DNA of 64,000 bases from Amblyornis subalaris (Eukaryota; Chordata; Aves; Passeriformes; Ptilonorhynchidae), in contig JACAXG010000002.1 in assembly GCA_018881555.1 (NCBI GenBank), positions 17,974,077-18,038,076 on the forward strand, written 5' to 3'. The stretch's first letter is position 1, and each line of letters starts with the position of its first letter. The translations under genes and the position numbers were made by a program. Shown here piece after piece: positions 27,181 to 37,250 of this stretch. Under the pieces are notes generated by a model. The model worked only from the letters and a program-made list of their open reading frames with translations, was not told the DNA's origin and ran no database searches.

Positions 27181-27254
27181 CCCCTGCCATGGTGTGGTGG
27201 GAGTTATTGGTGGTTTAGTTGCCTTTCACAGGCTTAGGAAGTGTTAAAAAAAAA

Positions 27255-27480
27255 TCAAGACATGACCACAAACGATTTCAAAAATAAAGATTTATAATAG
27301 GTGATTCAGCAGTGAGAGGCTTTTGTGATCTTCCATGGGAAGCTACTATTTTTAGTGAATTATTATAAGCAGTAGCATCACTCACATTTATTTATAAAGG
27401 CATGAAAGAACGCCCATACGTGTTTCTAAATAGTCAATGTATAGTAACAGCCATATGCTGAGAATGAGCAAAAATAGCAT
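27255..27480. promoter_or_regulatory. Candidate conserved AT-rich element after the CpG pocket
   Basis: Non-repetitive AT-rich sequence with MEF2-like CTATTTTTAG (27348-27357) and several TTTATAA/TATTTATAAA motifs lies just downstream of the CpG-dense segment. It may be the enhancer part of the same regulatory unit. The evidence is motif texture only. Confidence 0.25.
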
Positions 27481-28819
27481 TGAGCACCCTGGCTTCCACA
27501 ATGCTGCGTGAGAGTTGTGCTGGGATCTTTGCATCTAAGAAATGAAAAACACAGGCTTTTTTTTTTTTCCCCTCGTTCTTCTTTCTAGCAATACAAACCC
27601 AAAGCCTTTATGGTGGAAGTCTGCCTCACAGTAAAATTGCATTGTTTCCATTGAGGTCTAACTAGGTGACCACTGAGGTTTGGGAGAACTCTTTCAGTAG
27701 CTTCAGCAGTTGATGGATTGGGGCTGTGCTGACAGTGGTAGCTATTTTCATGGAAGTTACTGTATGTGCAGTGTTCAGGTCGATTAGTTGTGTGTGCTTG
27801 CACTTCTGTTGGGGCTCCGTGGCATGGAGGAGAAATGCAGCGATGCTGTGCTGAAGGAGCTCCACAAATAAAGCATGGTGTTATTTTCAAAGTTCCTACA
27901 GTGGAAATACTTTAAGTGCTAGGGCTTGCCATTGAGAAAAAATAGAAAAAAAATAGAAGATGTTATTTGCTGGTGATACCACTCCTGAACAGAAATTAGA
28001 ACTGTTTTGATCTGGCTCTGCAAAGACCCAGCCCTGTGTGGCCATTGCAGCTTTTTTGTGTGCAACTCCTTGGATTTCAGTTCAGTAATGGGCAACATCT
28101 TCCATTTTCTTGCTGACTCTGTTCACATCCTAGTCAAGCCTGCGATGAGGTGCCTTGGGATTTTCATGAATTCACCTTGCAAGAGCAATGCCTCAAAGTA
28201 AATTCTTACTCTTAATTAAGTTAAATCTTTTTATTTAAATCAACTGTGTTCTTGAATTTTGGGCAGCCGTGATATGAAGTGGGTGGGAATGAAAAAGGTG
28301 CCTCTTGACAAGGTGCCCTAGCAGCCTCTCAATGACAGTGCCTGCCTCCTGATTCCCAAATACTATTTTAATGTGGAAAAGCATTGCCATAGCATGTAGA
28401 GGATAATGCTTTATTTTTTACGGGACTTCCTATAGCAAAGGGAGCCAGGGTACCTGGCTCTTGACACTGGGAGGAGTTGCTGGAGAGCCCAACCTTGTTC
28501 TTGCTCCGCAGCTGCATTAGTCAAAAGTATCAGCATTTTCCTTGCACTCTGCTTCCCGTCTCCCCAACACCCGGTGTAAATGACAACTGGCATGCTCTAC
28601 TCACAGCGAAACAAATGTTATTTATTAGAGTCCTCATGTGGTCAGAGCATGTCTGACTGTAAAATAACTGGAGATTTTTCTGCTAACTGGAAGCATGGTG
28701 CTCTGAGGCAATTTCCAGGCAGTGTATATTTTCAGCTAAGTTTTATTTACGTCAGTGTAGTGATTTGCAATATCACTGTTTGCAAAGAGTGAGGCAGTGG
28801 TTGTTTTAGCTAGAATTAA

Positions 28820-28854
28820 TTGTTTTTCTTTTTCTTTCTCTTTTTTTTTTTTAA
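28820..28854. repeat. Polypyrimidine tract
   Basis: A T-rich run with scattered C, ending TTTTTTTTAAG, gives about 34 nearly pure pyrimidines. It resembles a splice acceptor tract, but no exon-like sequence follows. Confidence 0.55.
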
Positions 28855-30121
28855 GAAAAACTTTCAAGCCGGGACTCGGTTCCCATATCTCCGTGGTTTG
28901 AGATGCTTTCCTTTTCAAACAGGAGGGCATAAACCCCCTTGGCGGGCAGGTTGCTCGCGGCCAGTGCAGCCGGGGAAGTGTGGCATGCGTGTCGGGGAGG
29001 GTTTGTTTTCCCTGTGCTAATCACCTTCTCCTGCCGTGTGGGACAGAGGCAGATTCGTGTGCTGCCCTCTGATCTGNGCCAGCACATTTCGGAGGATAAA
29101 TCTTTGCTGGACTTACCGTTCTCCCAAGGAGCTTAAAGCTCTCAAGGCTGTACCCTCCTGGGGCAGGGGACAATGGGCAGAGGTGCAGGCAGAGCTAATT
29201 ACCACGGAGGCCTCTTCTAGCTGTTCCCCTACCACCAAGGTCAGAATATTTCTTTGAAGAGAGGATGAGGAGGGGAAACCACAGAGCCACCTTTCAGATG
29301 TTGAGCTGACTTTCCCCCACTTAAATCTGTGGGATTTTTTTTCCCTTTTCCTGCAGGAGGCCATGTTTGAGTAGGGCTGAGACTGTGTCATCCCGCATAT
29401 CCAGGAGTGTGAGGATGGTGGCCTTTGCCGGTTGGGTGCAAATGGATGTACCCTGGGGGACCCTGGTGTGCTCTTGCTGCCTGCTTCTGCTGAACATCTG
29501 GTGGGATTTTTGGGAGCTGCCTCAGGAACCTGCAGATAATACCAAACATCAAGCATCAAAACCACTTGGGTGTCAGAAAAGATTTCTTTTTCTGTGTGTA
29601 ATTTTCTTAATGCTCTTTTCCTCCCTGCGGCTTCCATAATTTAGGGAAAATATAACAATCTGGAACACATAATATTTGGTTTAATATGAAAAAAGATGTA
29701 TATTGGGACAACATGGCTGGATAGATATTGTAGGAGATCTCTCTTTATGTTTTAGTTCTTGTTTTTTCTGTATCTGCGGAGCACCTTCACTACTTTATTA
29801 AATTATATACATTTTTCTGGTTTGCAAAAACTCATGGGAAAGAGGAAGAAATTCTGAGACTTGTTTGGGTTTAGGATTTCAAAGTTCTTTGAGAAGAGCA
29901 GCACTGCAGCCTTACGGAGCTAGGCAAAAAGGGACTGTATGGAACCAACAGATTGGTACTTCTTAANGATCGACTTTGCCTAGGCTTGCAAATCCCTTTC
30001 ACCAGGAATTCCTACATACATGCACACAATTGGCAACTTTAATTATTTATAAGTTTGAAGCCACTGCATCTGTTTTCTTGTTTAGTTGCAACTGAATCTC
30101 CTTGGGGACTTTAAAGCAAAC

Positions 30122-30160
30122 AAAATGTAAAACATATGAAATGTGAAATGTAAAATGTGA
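30122..30160. repeat. AAATGT-like imperfect repeat beside a CR1 copy
   Basis: Repeated AAATGT(A/G)A units fill about 39 bp directly before the CR1 fragment that starts near 30166. It may be a local microsatellite at the insertion site. Confidence 0.55.
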
Positions 30161-30165
30161 TTGTC

Positions 30166-30698
30166 CTGCTCTGCTCTGCACTGGAGCGGCCTCACCTTTA
30201 ATCCTGCGTGCAGCTTTGGGCACCACAATATAAAAAAGACATTAAGCTGTTAGAGAGTGTCCAAAAGAGGGCCATGAGGATGGTGAAGGGCCTTGAGGGG
30301 AAGCTGTATGGGGAGTGGCTGAGGTCACTTGGTCTGTTCAGCCTGGAGAAGNGNAGACTGAGGGGAGACCTCATTCTCATGAGAGCAAGAGGAGGGGCAG
30401 ACAGTGATCTCTTCTCTGCGGTGACCAGTGACAGGACCCAAGGGAATGGCATGAAGCTGTGCCAGGGAAGAGTTACCTTGGATATCAGGAAAAGGTTCTT
30501 CACCCAGAGGGTGGNTGGAGACTGAAACAGGCTCCCCAGGGAAGTGGTCGCAGCACCAAGCCTGACAGAGTTCAAGAAGCATTTGGACAACACTCTCAGC
30601 ACATGGTGTGAGTCTTGGGGTGTCCTGTGCAGGGCCAGCAGTTGGACTTGATGATCTTGATGGGTCCCTTCCAACTCAGCATATTCTGTGATTCTATG
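30166..30698 (+). mobile_element. CR1 LINE fragment with end of ORF2 and 3' UTR
   Basis: This 5'-truncated chicken-repeat-1 retrotransposon reads in the sense direction. 30208-30525 translates to the C-terminal tail of CR1 ORF2, with the family-typical blocks [32 protein letters not shown] and [12 protein letters not shown]. This reading is interrupted by N bases and stops, so the copy is dead. The 3' end has the hallmark GATGGGTCCCTTCCAACTC followed by TTCTGTGATTCTATG. It lies in the FOXO3 intron in the same orientation as the gene. Confidence 0.93.
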
Positions 30699-31403
30699 AA
30701 AACTGGTAGTTGAAGCAAGTTTTGAGTTACTTCATGAGAAGGCACAGACTGGTCTGTACAGGTGGGCAAAATGTGTTGAATTACTTACAAACTCCAGTTT
30801 CATCAACAAATGAATGCAAAAAAAAGTAGTTTTATTTTGCTCTTCTTAGAGAAATAATTTTTGGTTGAGGCTGTCTGTAGGAGTATTCATCCCAAAGGAG
30901 GTTTGTGTGACAACATTTTGAGCAAAATGACATAAGCTGGAAACNGAAATTCAAGTGGAGCAAGCAGAGCCATGGAGAAGCTGGACTCCCTCAGGTCAGC
31001 TGGAGGCTGATAAGCTGGAGTTATTTTCATGTATTCTTTCAGTTGTATTAGATCCGATGCCTTTCTCTACAGCGTGGCTACCAGACAACTTCATGTGGTG
31101 AAGTTAAAACATTATGTATGTTAATACAGTGTAAAATAAAGCGTAATTCTCCCAAGTGAGCATTAGCAGCATTTATGGGTCTGCAGATAGTGTTTGTTTT
31201 TCTCCCACCATATCCTAATATCCCACTTGTTAAACTACTGCTTTTGATTTGTAGCCCTCACTTTACNGCTTAGGAGCCCATATCTGAAATAGCGAGTTCT
31301 CCATTCGCTACAAAACACTCAAAGAAAAACAGACCAGTGTGTAACTTGGACTCNTCAGCCACCAGCTGCACCTCATCTTGCTAATCTTTAGGCTTTTCTC
31401 TTT

Positions 31404-31417
31404 AAAAAAAAAAAAAA
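31404..31417. repeat. Poly-A run (14 A)
   Basis: Fourteen A followed by GGCGGGGAC. No retroposed body is recognisable upstream, so it is treated as a simple homopolymer. Confidence 0.7.
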
Positions 31418-34400
31418 GGCGGGGACTTTTAAGAGTTAAGTTACACAACTCTCATTTTATTTTTAAAGTGAGTGGATTCCTTGTTGCGTTGTCGAGGATG
31501 ATAAATTGATACCACATGTTGCCTCCAGACAAAAAAGACTCTGTACTGCAGTGGAAGCACTTGCAGCTGGTGTCTGAGTTAGTGGACATGCTCCACAAGG
31601 TAAACACGGCTTGGAAGAGGCTGAAATGGGCAGAGGGAGGGGGAATTTTCTCCATTTTAAAGGCTCAAGTATTTGCTGCTGTTGCCTGACTGGGTCTGAG
31701 TGTTGAAATAACATGCAGTCCCAGCCTCCTTGGGAGGCTCATTCAGTTGTTTGTATCAAATGAGGGATATGGCACTTTGGAAATGTTTGAGTGTCCTCTC
31801 TGTCAGCTTACCCGTTGGCGGTCTTATCAAAATATTGAGAGATTTGTTTAATTAGGACATGGTAGCTGATCTCTGGGGGTTTTTTGCGAGCAAAATGTAG
31901 GTGGATCCCTCGAGGAGTATTAACCGAATAAAACGTGGTGCAGTGGATCAACATTTAGTGAAGTTGAGAGCATGGCCCTGAGTTTGGGGAAAGTGCTGTA
32001 ACCCCTGGTGTTGCTGCCCTGACTACCATGGGCCCCCAGCTCACCCCTTTTCCTGGTGCCATCAGCCTAAGCCAAGGTAGGACAGTAGCACTGCTTGCCT
32101 GTGGCACTGGCCCACCCTCTGCTCACATCAGTTCTGCCCAGTCTCATGTGTTCCTCTGCCCTGAGTCTTCCTTCCTCTCCAGGGACAGTCTCTCTTCCCT
32201 GCAGGTCCACTTTCAAAGGGGACTTTGACCCAGCTGCCTCGGGGCAGTACATGGTGCTCTAGATNTTATCTGCAGGAACCTTGGTCTTCTGGCTTTTAGC
32301 AGAGCGCACGGCATTCTTCAAGTCCAGTATAAATAGTAGCACTAATAAAGGGAGGAGCTCATCATATTTCTTTCTTGCTCTGCTCGAGTACAGTCCATAT
32401 GTTGTACCCATCGGTGGTATCTGAGCTGTCTGCAGCCTGGCTAGCATCTATCCCATCCACATATGGTCTCCAGGACAGATGATGGAAGTTCCTTTATAGA
32501 TCTTTTAAAGTTTCTCATTGCGTTTTGGCATGGAAAAATGTGTTAAGTTTCCATCGTCATGGTCTAATTCATCTCTCACATAAGTCAAAGACAAGTCCCC
32601 ATTAATTTCATCAGCAGTGGGTTCAAATGATAAACTGTATTTTCTTTGTTTTCCCACCTCCTTTGTGGTTTGTTGCATGGTCATGTATTAGTAATGCACT
32701 AATGCACACATGATTGTGAGCAAGGATTGTCCCCATACACTTTCCTATATTTTAAGCAGATGGGAATATTTTTTGACANCTCAGAAAACAGGTAGAAAAT
32801 ACAGTTATTTCCATCCAGCAGCCTGGTAGCACAGTGCAACAGCCTTTACTTGTATGAGTTGTCAATCCTGGTGGCTTCTGTAGCAAAACTTGCATGAGAA
32901 AAGATAATAGGATCCAGCCCTAATTTGATTTGGCAGAGCATGCAACAGAAGGAGAAACCAAGAAACTCAGATACTGTTGCTGAAGAGGTTNGTGGGGGAG
33001 GTTACGTGAAAGAAGTGGGGTTTAAGACAGTGTTTGAACAGAGGGTGGAGATGGGGTACACAAAAATAAATTAGCCCATAATTATGCTTAAGAAAACAAT
33101 CTTCCTGCAGAAGAAAAGCAAAGAAAAACAGAAGCAGGATTATAAGTGGCATAGTGCTTAACGTAAAGGAAAACAAACTGCTTGGATTTTTTATAACCAC
33201 CAATTTTCAGTGCGAAAGGATTATTACATTCTTTTATTATTTGTGTAAAACCGACACTGAGCAAAAAGATATAATAATAAAAAAATTACACGTGCATATA
33301 CATATCCGCACATGCAGGAGTCCTCATCCTGAAAGGTGCCTCAGTCTCACAGTTTTACCATTTAGGATTTTTCGTGGTTTTAGGCCAAATAGTTTCACGC
33401 TANGGATACCACCGGAAGAAATAAGCCCTTCTATGAGAATACTATAGGCTGAAAACTGTTAGCTGCTGGCACTTTGGCTGAGTGTTTTTATATCTGAAGC
33501 TGTGNGTGGCATGCTGTGTACGCCACCTCGGGTGTTTCTTTTCTGTGTTTTCTAAGGTTTATTTTTCACTAGCAAGAGTCACGATGCCATGTATCCTTAT
33601 ACCCAGCGTTTTTAGGTGGGGAACAGCATGGTTTGTATGGTTTTTGAAGTCTGGCTTGGTCTTTGCGTGGAGAGATCTCCATGCAGATGTTCTCTCCATG
33701 AAAATCAGAGGGAATGAATGTGAGAGCTACCTGCATTGATGCAGTACAAGATGGAATATCAACAAATGTTATTTTTAAGAAAAAAATAAGTTCTTCAGCC
33801 AGTTTTACAGGGAGAAACCTGAGGAACTAAGTGGTGGTGCCTAGTTATTAGAAGTCAAAGTGTTGCCAGACTCAAAATATAGTTAAAATGTCATCAATTA
33901 AACAATAAAAAGCTTTTTCCTTCCTTAGACTGAAGAACTATTATGGTATGACTCAATCCATATTTTGATGGCATGATAGTTCCTCAGAAGTGGACTTGTT
34001 TATAGCTGAGGCACTGACCCAAACTTCTCTTGAGCATGTCAGCAAAGCCTGATCTGCTGCTTTGTGTAAGTTGTTTAAAACATAACAGTTGCTGTTTTGA
34101 AGCGTGGTCTGTAGGATTTCTCTTTTCATTAAGTGATAATCACAACCACGTCTGCTGTCTGCGTGTGAGAGGAACTTCAGGCATGTTTTCCATTTCACAA
34201 TCTGACAAAGACCACAATGCTCAACAGTGNGGAAAAAAGGCATTTTATACTGAANAGAATTGTTTGAAAAAANGTTGGGCTGTATTTCTTTGTATGTATC
34301 TCCAGTTTACTTATCTCAAGCATCCATTTATCCTAAGGATGCAAATGTTGAGTTGCTTGTGAATGATTTATTGGTTGATTCATTCTTTGCCTGTTTAAAC

Positions 34401-35631
34401 CTGGAGTTTCTTCAGTGTTCTGTAAAGAAGGACACTTGTCCTGAATGGTTTGATTATTTTATCGTCTTGTTGACTTTGTGTTTTTAAAGGATTTTATCCT
34501 TTTCACAGACATACCTGGTAATTGCCACAATTTAAGAAAAAAGAATCTGCAACTCTTTAAACTTGGAGGAATAGCACAAGGGGTTTTTCAAAGGAGTATG
34601 GGATAGTTCCAAAAATCTCCTGACTTCCATATGGGAAAAAAATGTTGGTTTACCAAACCTGGAAGTATTCACACTAACAAATACTATTTGCTTTTCCTTT
34701 CTTTGATCCATATTTTAAGCACAAGACCAGCAGGATGAGTGGAGTGGGATTTTCATCTGAGTTATTTTTTTTTTAATCTGATGCCATTTCACTGGTTTTC
34801 TCAGCCTCTTTCTGATTCTGGGGTGATTATCATCGATCTGAGCCAGGGTGGTTTTTGGGCAGTTGGATGTTGCTGACTGGTGCAAGCAGGTAGGATGCGA
34901 GAGCAGACTGCACGGGCTCCCCTGAGAGTGCTGTATTTCATAGCGTCCTGTACAGCACGGAGTATCCAACTGTGTGCAGCAACTTTCTACAGCGCTGCAT
35001 CCAGCAGCTCACAGGGACGGGGGTATCGTTGCATACTGTGTCACATCATGTTTTGAAGACTGTGAGGATACCATAGCGAGGGGACAGCTGGCCAGATACT
35101 GCCGTACGGGCGTAATTCTGGTGCCTCTAATCAAGAGAGAAAGTACAGCTTAGTCATGCACAGAGCGCCTGTGGGAGAGGAGCAACAGCACTTGCAGTTT
35201 TCTCAAGAATTATTATAACAAATGTACAGCACGCGTGCCCATGAAGAATTAAAAAGACATTTGCAGAGGCTGTGATGAGTGTGACTATCCTCCAGCCAGA
35301 TTTTTGCTGTGCCTTTGCAGTTTTTATTTCAAGGAACTGATGGCAAGATTACTGATAGTATAGAGGTTTGTCCTGAGTCAAAGGTGAGGGAAAGACATTT
35401 AGCTCCTTGCTAGCAGGAATAGAGCTGTGTCACACTCCTTTTCTTAGGATGCAGCTTTTAGGGGTGTAGAGACAGGCACAAGGAATGCACAGCTAGTGCC
35501 AGCTCAGGGCTTCCTTTACAGCAGCGCGCTGGCATGCCACAGTCACACTCCAGCCCTCCCACGTCCAGCACCGGAGAAATCCATGGAGATGTCCAGGAGG
35601 GCTGAATGCTTTTATTCATGTTGCTGTTATC

Positions 35632-35718
35632 ATGGGATGTTGGCTTAATGATTGTGATTTGGGTCATAAAAAAAGTGGCGTGCTGGTCTTGATGTTTTGT
35701 TTTGTTCCTTCTCTGCAG
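35632..35718 (+). other. In-frame intronic leader open into the FOXO3 exon
   Basis: ATG at 35632 has A at -3 and G at +4, a strong Kozak context, and opens 29 codons that run without a stop across the splice acceptor into the FOXO3 frame. A transcript starting or retained in this intron could encode a FOXO3 form lacking the N-terminal half of the forkhead domain. In the normal spliced mRNA this stretch is removed. The peptide MGCWLNDCDLGHKKSG... has no recognisable motif. Confidence 0.3.
35689..35718 (+). other. FOXO3: 3' splice site of the FOXO3 coding exon
   Basis: A T-rich tract running into TTCCTTCTCTGCAG ends at 35718 and is followed directly by codons for Asn-Ser-Ile-Arg-His-Asn-Leu. 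FOXO1 and FOXO3 share this intron position, which lies just before the recognition helix; in FOXO1 it is the intron broken in PAX-FOXO1 rhabdomyosarcoma fusions. The reading frame is open for 29 codons upstream of the site, so the boundary rests on the splice consensus and family knowledge, not on a frame break. Confidence 0.93.
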
Positions 35719-37119
35719 AATTCGATCCGGCACAACTTGTCACTCCACAGCCGATTCGTCAGGGTACAGAATGAAGGCACCGGGAAAAGCTCTTGGTGGA
35801 TGATCAATCCAGATGGTGGGAAAGGCGGCAAGGCGCCCCGGAGACGTGCTGTGTCAATGGACAACAGCAACAAGTACACGAAGAGCAGAGGACGAGCAGC
35901 GAAGAAAAAGGCAGCCCTGCAGACCGCCCAGGAGACGAGTGAGGACAGCCCTTCCCAGCTCTCCAAGTGGCCAGGGAGTCCCACCTCCCGCAGCAGTGAC
36001 GAGCTGGATGCGTGGACAGATTTTCGCTCCCGTACAAATTCAAACGCCAGTACGATCAGTGGCCGCTTGTCACCAATTTTGGCAAGCACCGAACTCGATG
36101 ATGTTCAAGATGATGATGCTCCACTTTCTCCCATGCTGTACAGTAGTCCATCGAGCTTGTCCCCATCTGTAAACAAACCATGTACTGTGGAGTTGCCTAG
36201 GTTGACTGATATGGCTGGGACAATGAACTTGAATGATGGACTGACAGATAACCTCATGGATGATCTCTTGGACAATATAACACTCCCTCCCTCCCAGCAG
36301 TCACCCACAGGAGGGATAATGCAGAGAAGCTCCAGTTTTCCTTATGGTTCCAAAGGTTCAGGGCTGGGTTCCCCATCAAGTAGTTTCAACAACGCTGTGT
36401 TCGGGCCATCGTCCCTGAATTCCCTCCGCCAGTCACCCATGCAGACAATTCAGGAGAACAAGCAGGCCACCTTCTCTTCCATTTCTCATTACAACAACCA
36501 GACGCTGCAGGATCTCCTCGCCTCTGATGCACTTAGTCACAGCGATGTCATGATGACGCAGTCTGACCCACTCATGTCACAAGCCAGCACAGCTGTGTCC
36601 GCCCAGAATTCCCGCAGGAATATAATGCTCCGCAACGACCCCATGATGTCGTTTGCCGCGCAGTCCAGCCAGGGCGGTCTGGTCAATCAGAACCTGTCCC
36701 ATCACCAGCACCAGTCCCACAACTCCTCTCTTAGTGGCAGCCGTGCCTTGTCCAATTCCATCAGTAACATAGGCTTGAGTGACTCCAGCAGCTTGGGATC
36801 CACCAAACATCAGCAGTCACCAGTCAGTCAGTCTATGCAAACACTTTCTGACCCGCTGTCAGGCTCCTCTTTGTACTCCTCTAGTGTGAACCTCCCAGTC
36901 ATGGGACATGAGAAATTCCCAAGTGACTTGGACCTGGATATTTTCAATGGGAGCCTGGAGTGTGACATGGAGTCCATTATCCGCAGTGAACTCATGGATG
37001 CCGATGGGCTGGATTTTAACTTTGATTCCCTCATCTCAGCTCAGAACGTTGTCAGTCTGAATGTGGGGAACTTCACTGGTGCTAAACAGGCTTCATCACA
37101 GAGTTGGGTACCAGGCTGA
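35719..37119 (+). CDS. FOXO3: Forkhead box protein O3, C-terminal 466 residues (main coding exon)
   Basis: FOXO3 is the insulin/PI3K-Akt-controlled forkhead transcription factor that activates stress-resistance, cell-cycle-arrest, autophagy and apoptosis genes from TTGTTTAC-like sites. The exon encodes 466 residues and ends in TGA at 37117-37119; in human FOXO3 (673 aa) the matching part is also 466, so local residue n corresponds to human n+207 at the sites checked. Residues 1-44 complete the forkhead domain: recognition helix NSIRHNLSLHSRF with the DNA-contacting His at 5, then the wings. RRRAVS at 41-46 is the Akt site matching human S253 (codon 35854), in a basic NLS running to KKK at 62-64. 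Other matches: S87-P (S294), S108 in RSRTNS (S315, Akt/SGK), S111/S114 (CK1), S118-P (DYRK), S137-P and S218-P (ERK), S206 (AMPK), S437 (IKK S644). The leucine-rich NES is at 179-189, an LQDLL motif at 263-267, and the acidic transactivation helix (SDLDLDIFNG onward) at about 402-437. The serine-rich middle is predicted disordered. AVSMDNSNKYTKSRG, FNGSLECDMES and the C-terminus SSQSWVPG separate it from FOXO1, FOXO4 and FOXO6. The N-terminal Akt site (human T32) and first half of the forkhead lie in an exon outside the window. No N bases or frame breaks occur. Confidence 0.98.
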   Translation, partial: NSIRHNLSLHSRFVRVQNEGTGKSSWWMINPDGGKGGKAPRRRAVSMDNSNKYTKSRGRAAKKKAALQTAQETSEDSPSQLSKWPGSPTSRSSDELDAWTDFRSRTNSNASTISGRLSPILASTELDDVQDDDAPLSPMLYSSPSSLSPSVNKPCTVELPRLTDMAGTMNLNDGLTDNLMDDLLDNITLPPSQQSPTGGIMQRSSSFPYGSKGSGLGSPSSSFNNAVFGPSSLNSLRQSPMQTIQENKQATFSSISHYNNQTLQDLLASDALSHSDVMMTQSDPLMSQASTAVSAQNSRRNIMLRNDPMMSFAAQSSQGGLVNQNLSHHQHQSHNSSLSGSRALSNSISNIGLSDSSSLGSTKHQQSPVSQSMQTLSDPLSGSSLYSSSVNLPVMGHEKFPSDLDLDIFNGSLECDMESIIRSELMDADGLDFNFDSLISAQNVVSLNVGNFTGAKQASSQSWVPG

Positions 37120-37153
37120 AGGATCTTTGAGAACAGGGAAAATGGGCAAACAG
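37120..37153 (+). other. FOXO3: FOXO3 3' UTR, first segment, and 5' splice site
   Basis: After the stop codon 34 nt of 3' UTR run to GGGCAAACAG, followed by the donor GTCAGT at 37154-37159. As I recall the human FOXO3 mRNA, it reads GTGGGCAAAGCAG at this point and continues directly with ACCCTCAAACTGACAC. That second stretch matches the sequence after the acceptor at 48421 here, which fixes both ends of the intron. The donor has G at +1, T at +2 and G at +5 but C at +3, so it is usable but not ideal. Confidence 0.85.
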
Positions 37154-37238
37154 GTCAGTGCCCCATAGATGTGGTAAAAATAATTGGTTCCTTAGTTTTA
37201 TTGGAGTTTGCACCAAACCCTTAATAGTCAGTGCACAC

Positions 37239-37250
37239 TAATAATAATAA
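37239..37250. repeat. Short AAT trinucleotide repeat
   Basis: Four AAT/TAA units lie about 90 bp inside the 3' UTR intron. This is too short to be strongly polymorphic. Confidence 0.7.

Larger units (their letters stand above)
1..35718 (+). other. FOXO3: FOXO3 intron interrupting the forkhead domain (3' part)
   Basis: Everything upstream of the acceptor at 35718 is read as the 3' part of the large FOXO3 intron, because the exon at 35719 starts inside the forkhead recognition helix and its 5' partner exon (about 207 codons in mammals) is not in the window. The intron is phase 0, since the exon opens on a complete codon. In mammals this intron is very long (of the order of 100 kb), so at least 35.7 kb here is expected. 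I see no coding exon in it: open frames are short, lack family resemblance and are mostly broken by N bases. It contains two CR1 fragments, several microsatellites, two CpG-dense pockets and AT-rich stretches, listed separately. That it is intron rather than intergenic sequence with an unrelated upstream exon is inference from FOXO gene structure. Confidence 0.88.

Noticed and set aside
28820..28870. Polypyrimidine tract followed by AAG as an alternative splice acceptor in the long intron
   Set aside because: Following sequence has no coding similarity or conserved exon signature that I can recognise.
29113..29637. 174-codon open frame on the minus strand in the long intron
   Set aside because: No recognisable domain or family motif, ordinary intronic composition, no splice or promoter context. 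Length is compatible with chance in this G+C range.
30208..30525. Reverse-transcriptase-like open frame
   Set aside because: It is the broken end of CR1 ORF2 and belongs to the mobile element, not to a host gene.
36169..36176. Perfect FOXO binding sites (GTAAACAA here; TTGTTTAC at 15159-15166 and 62998-63005) as evidence of autoregulation
   Set aside because: Three exact 8-mers in 64 kb on both strands is close to the chance expectation of about two, and one lies in coding sequence.
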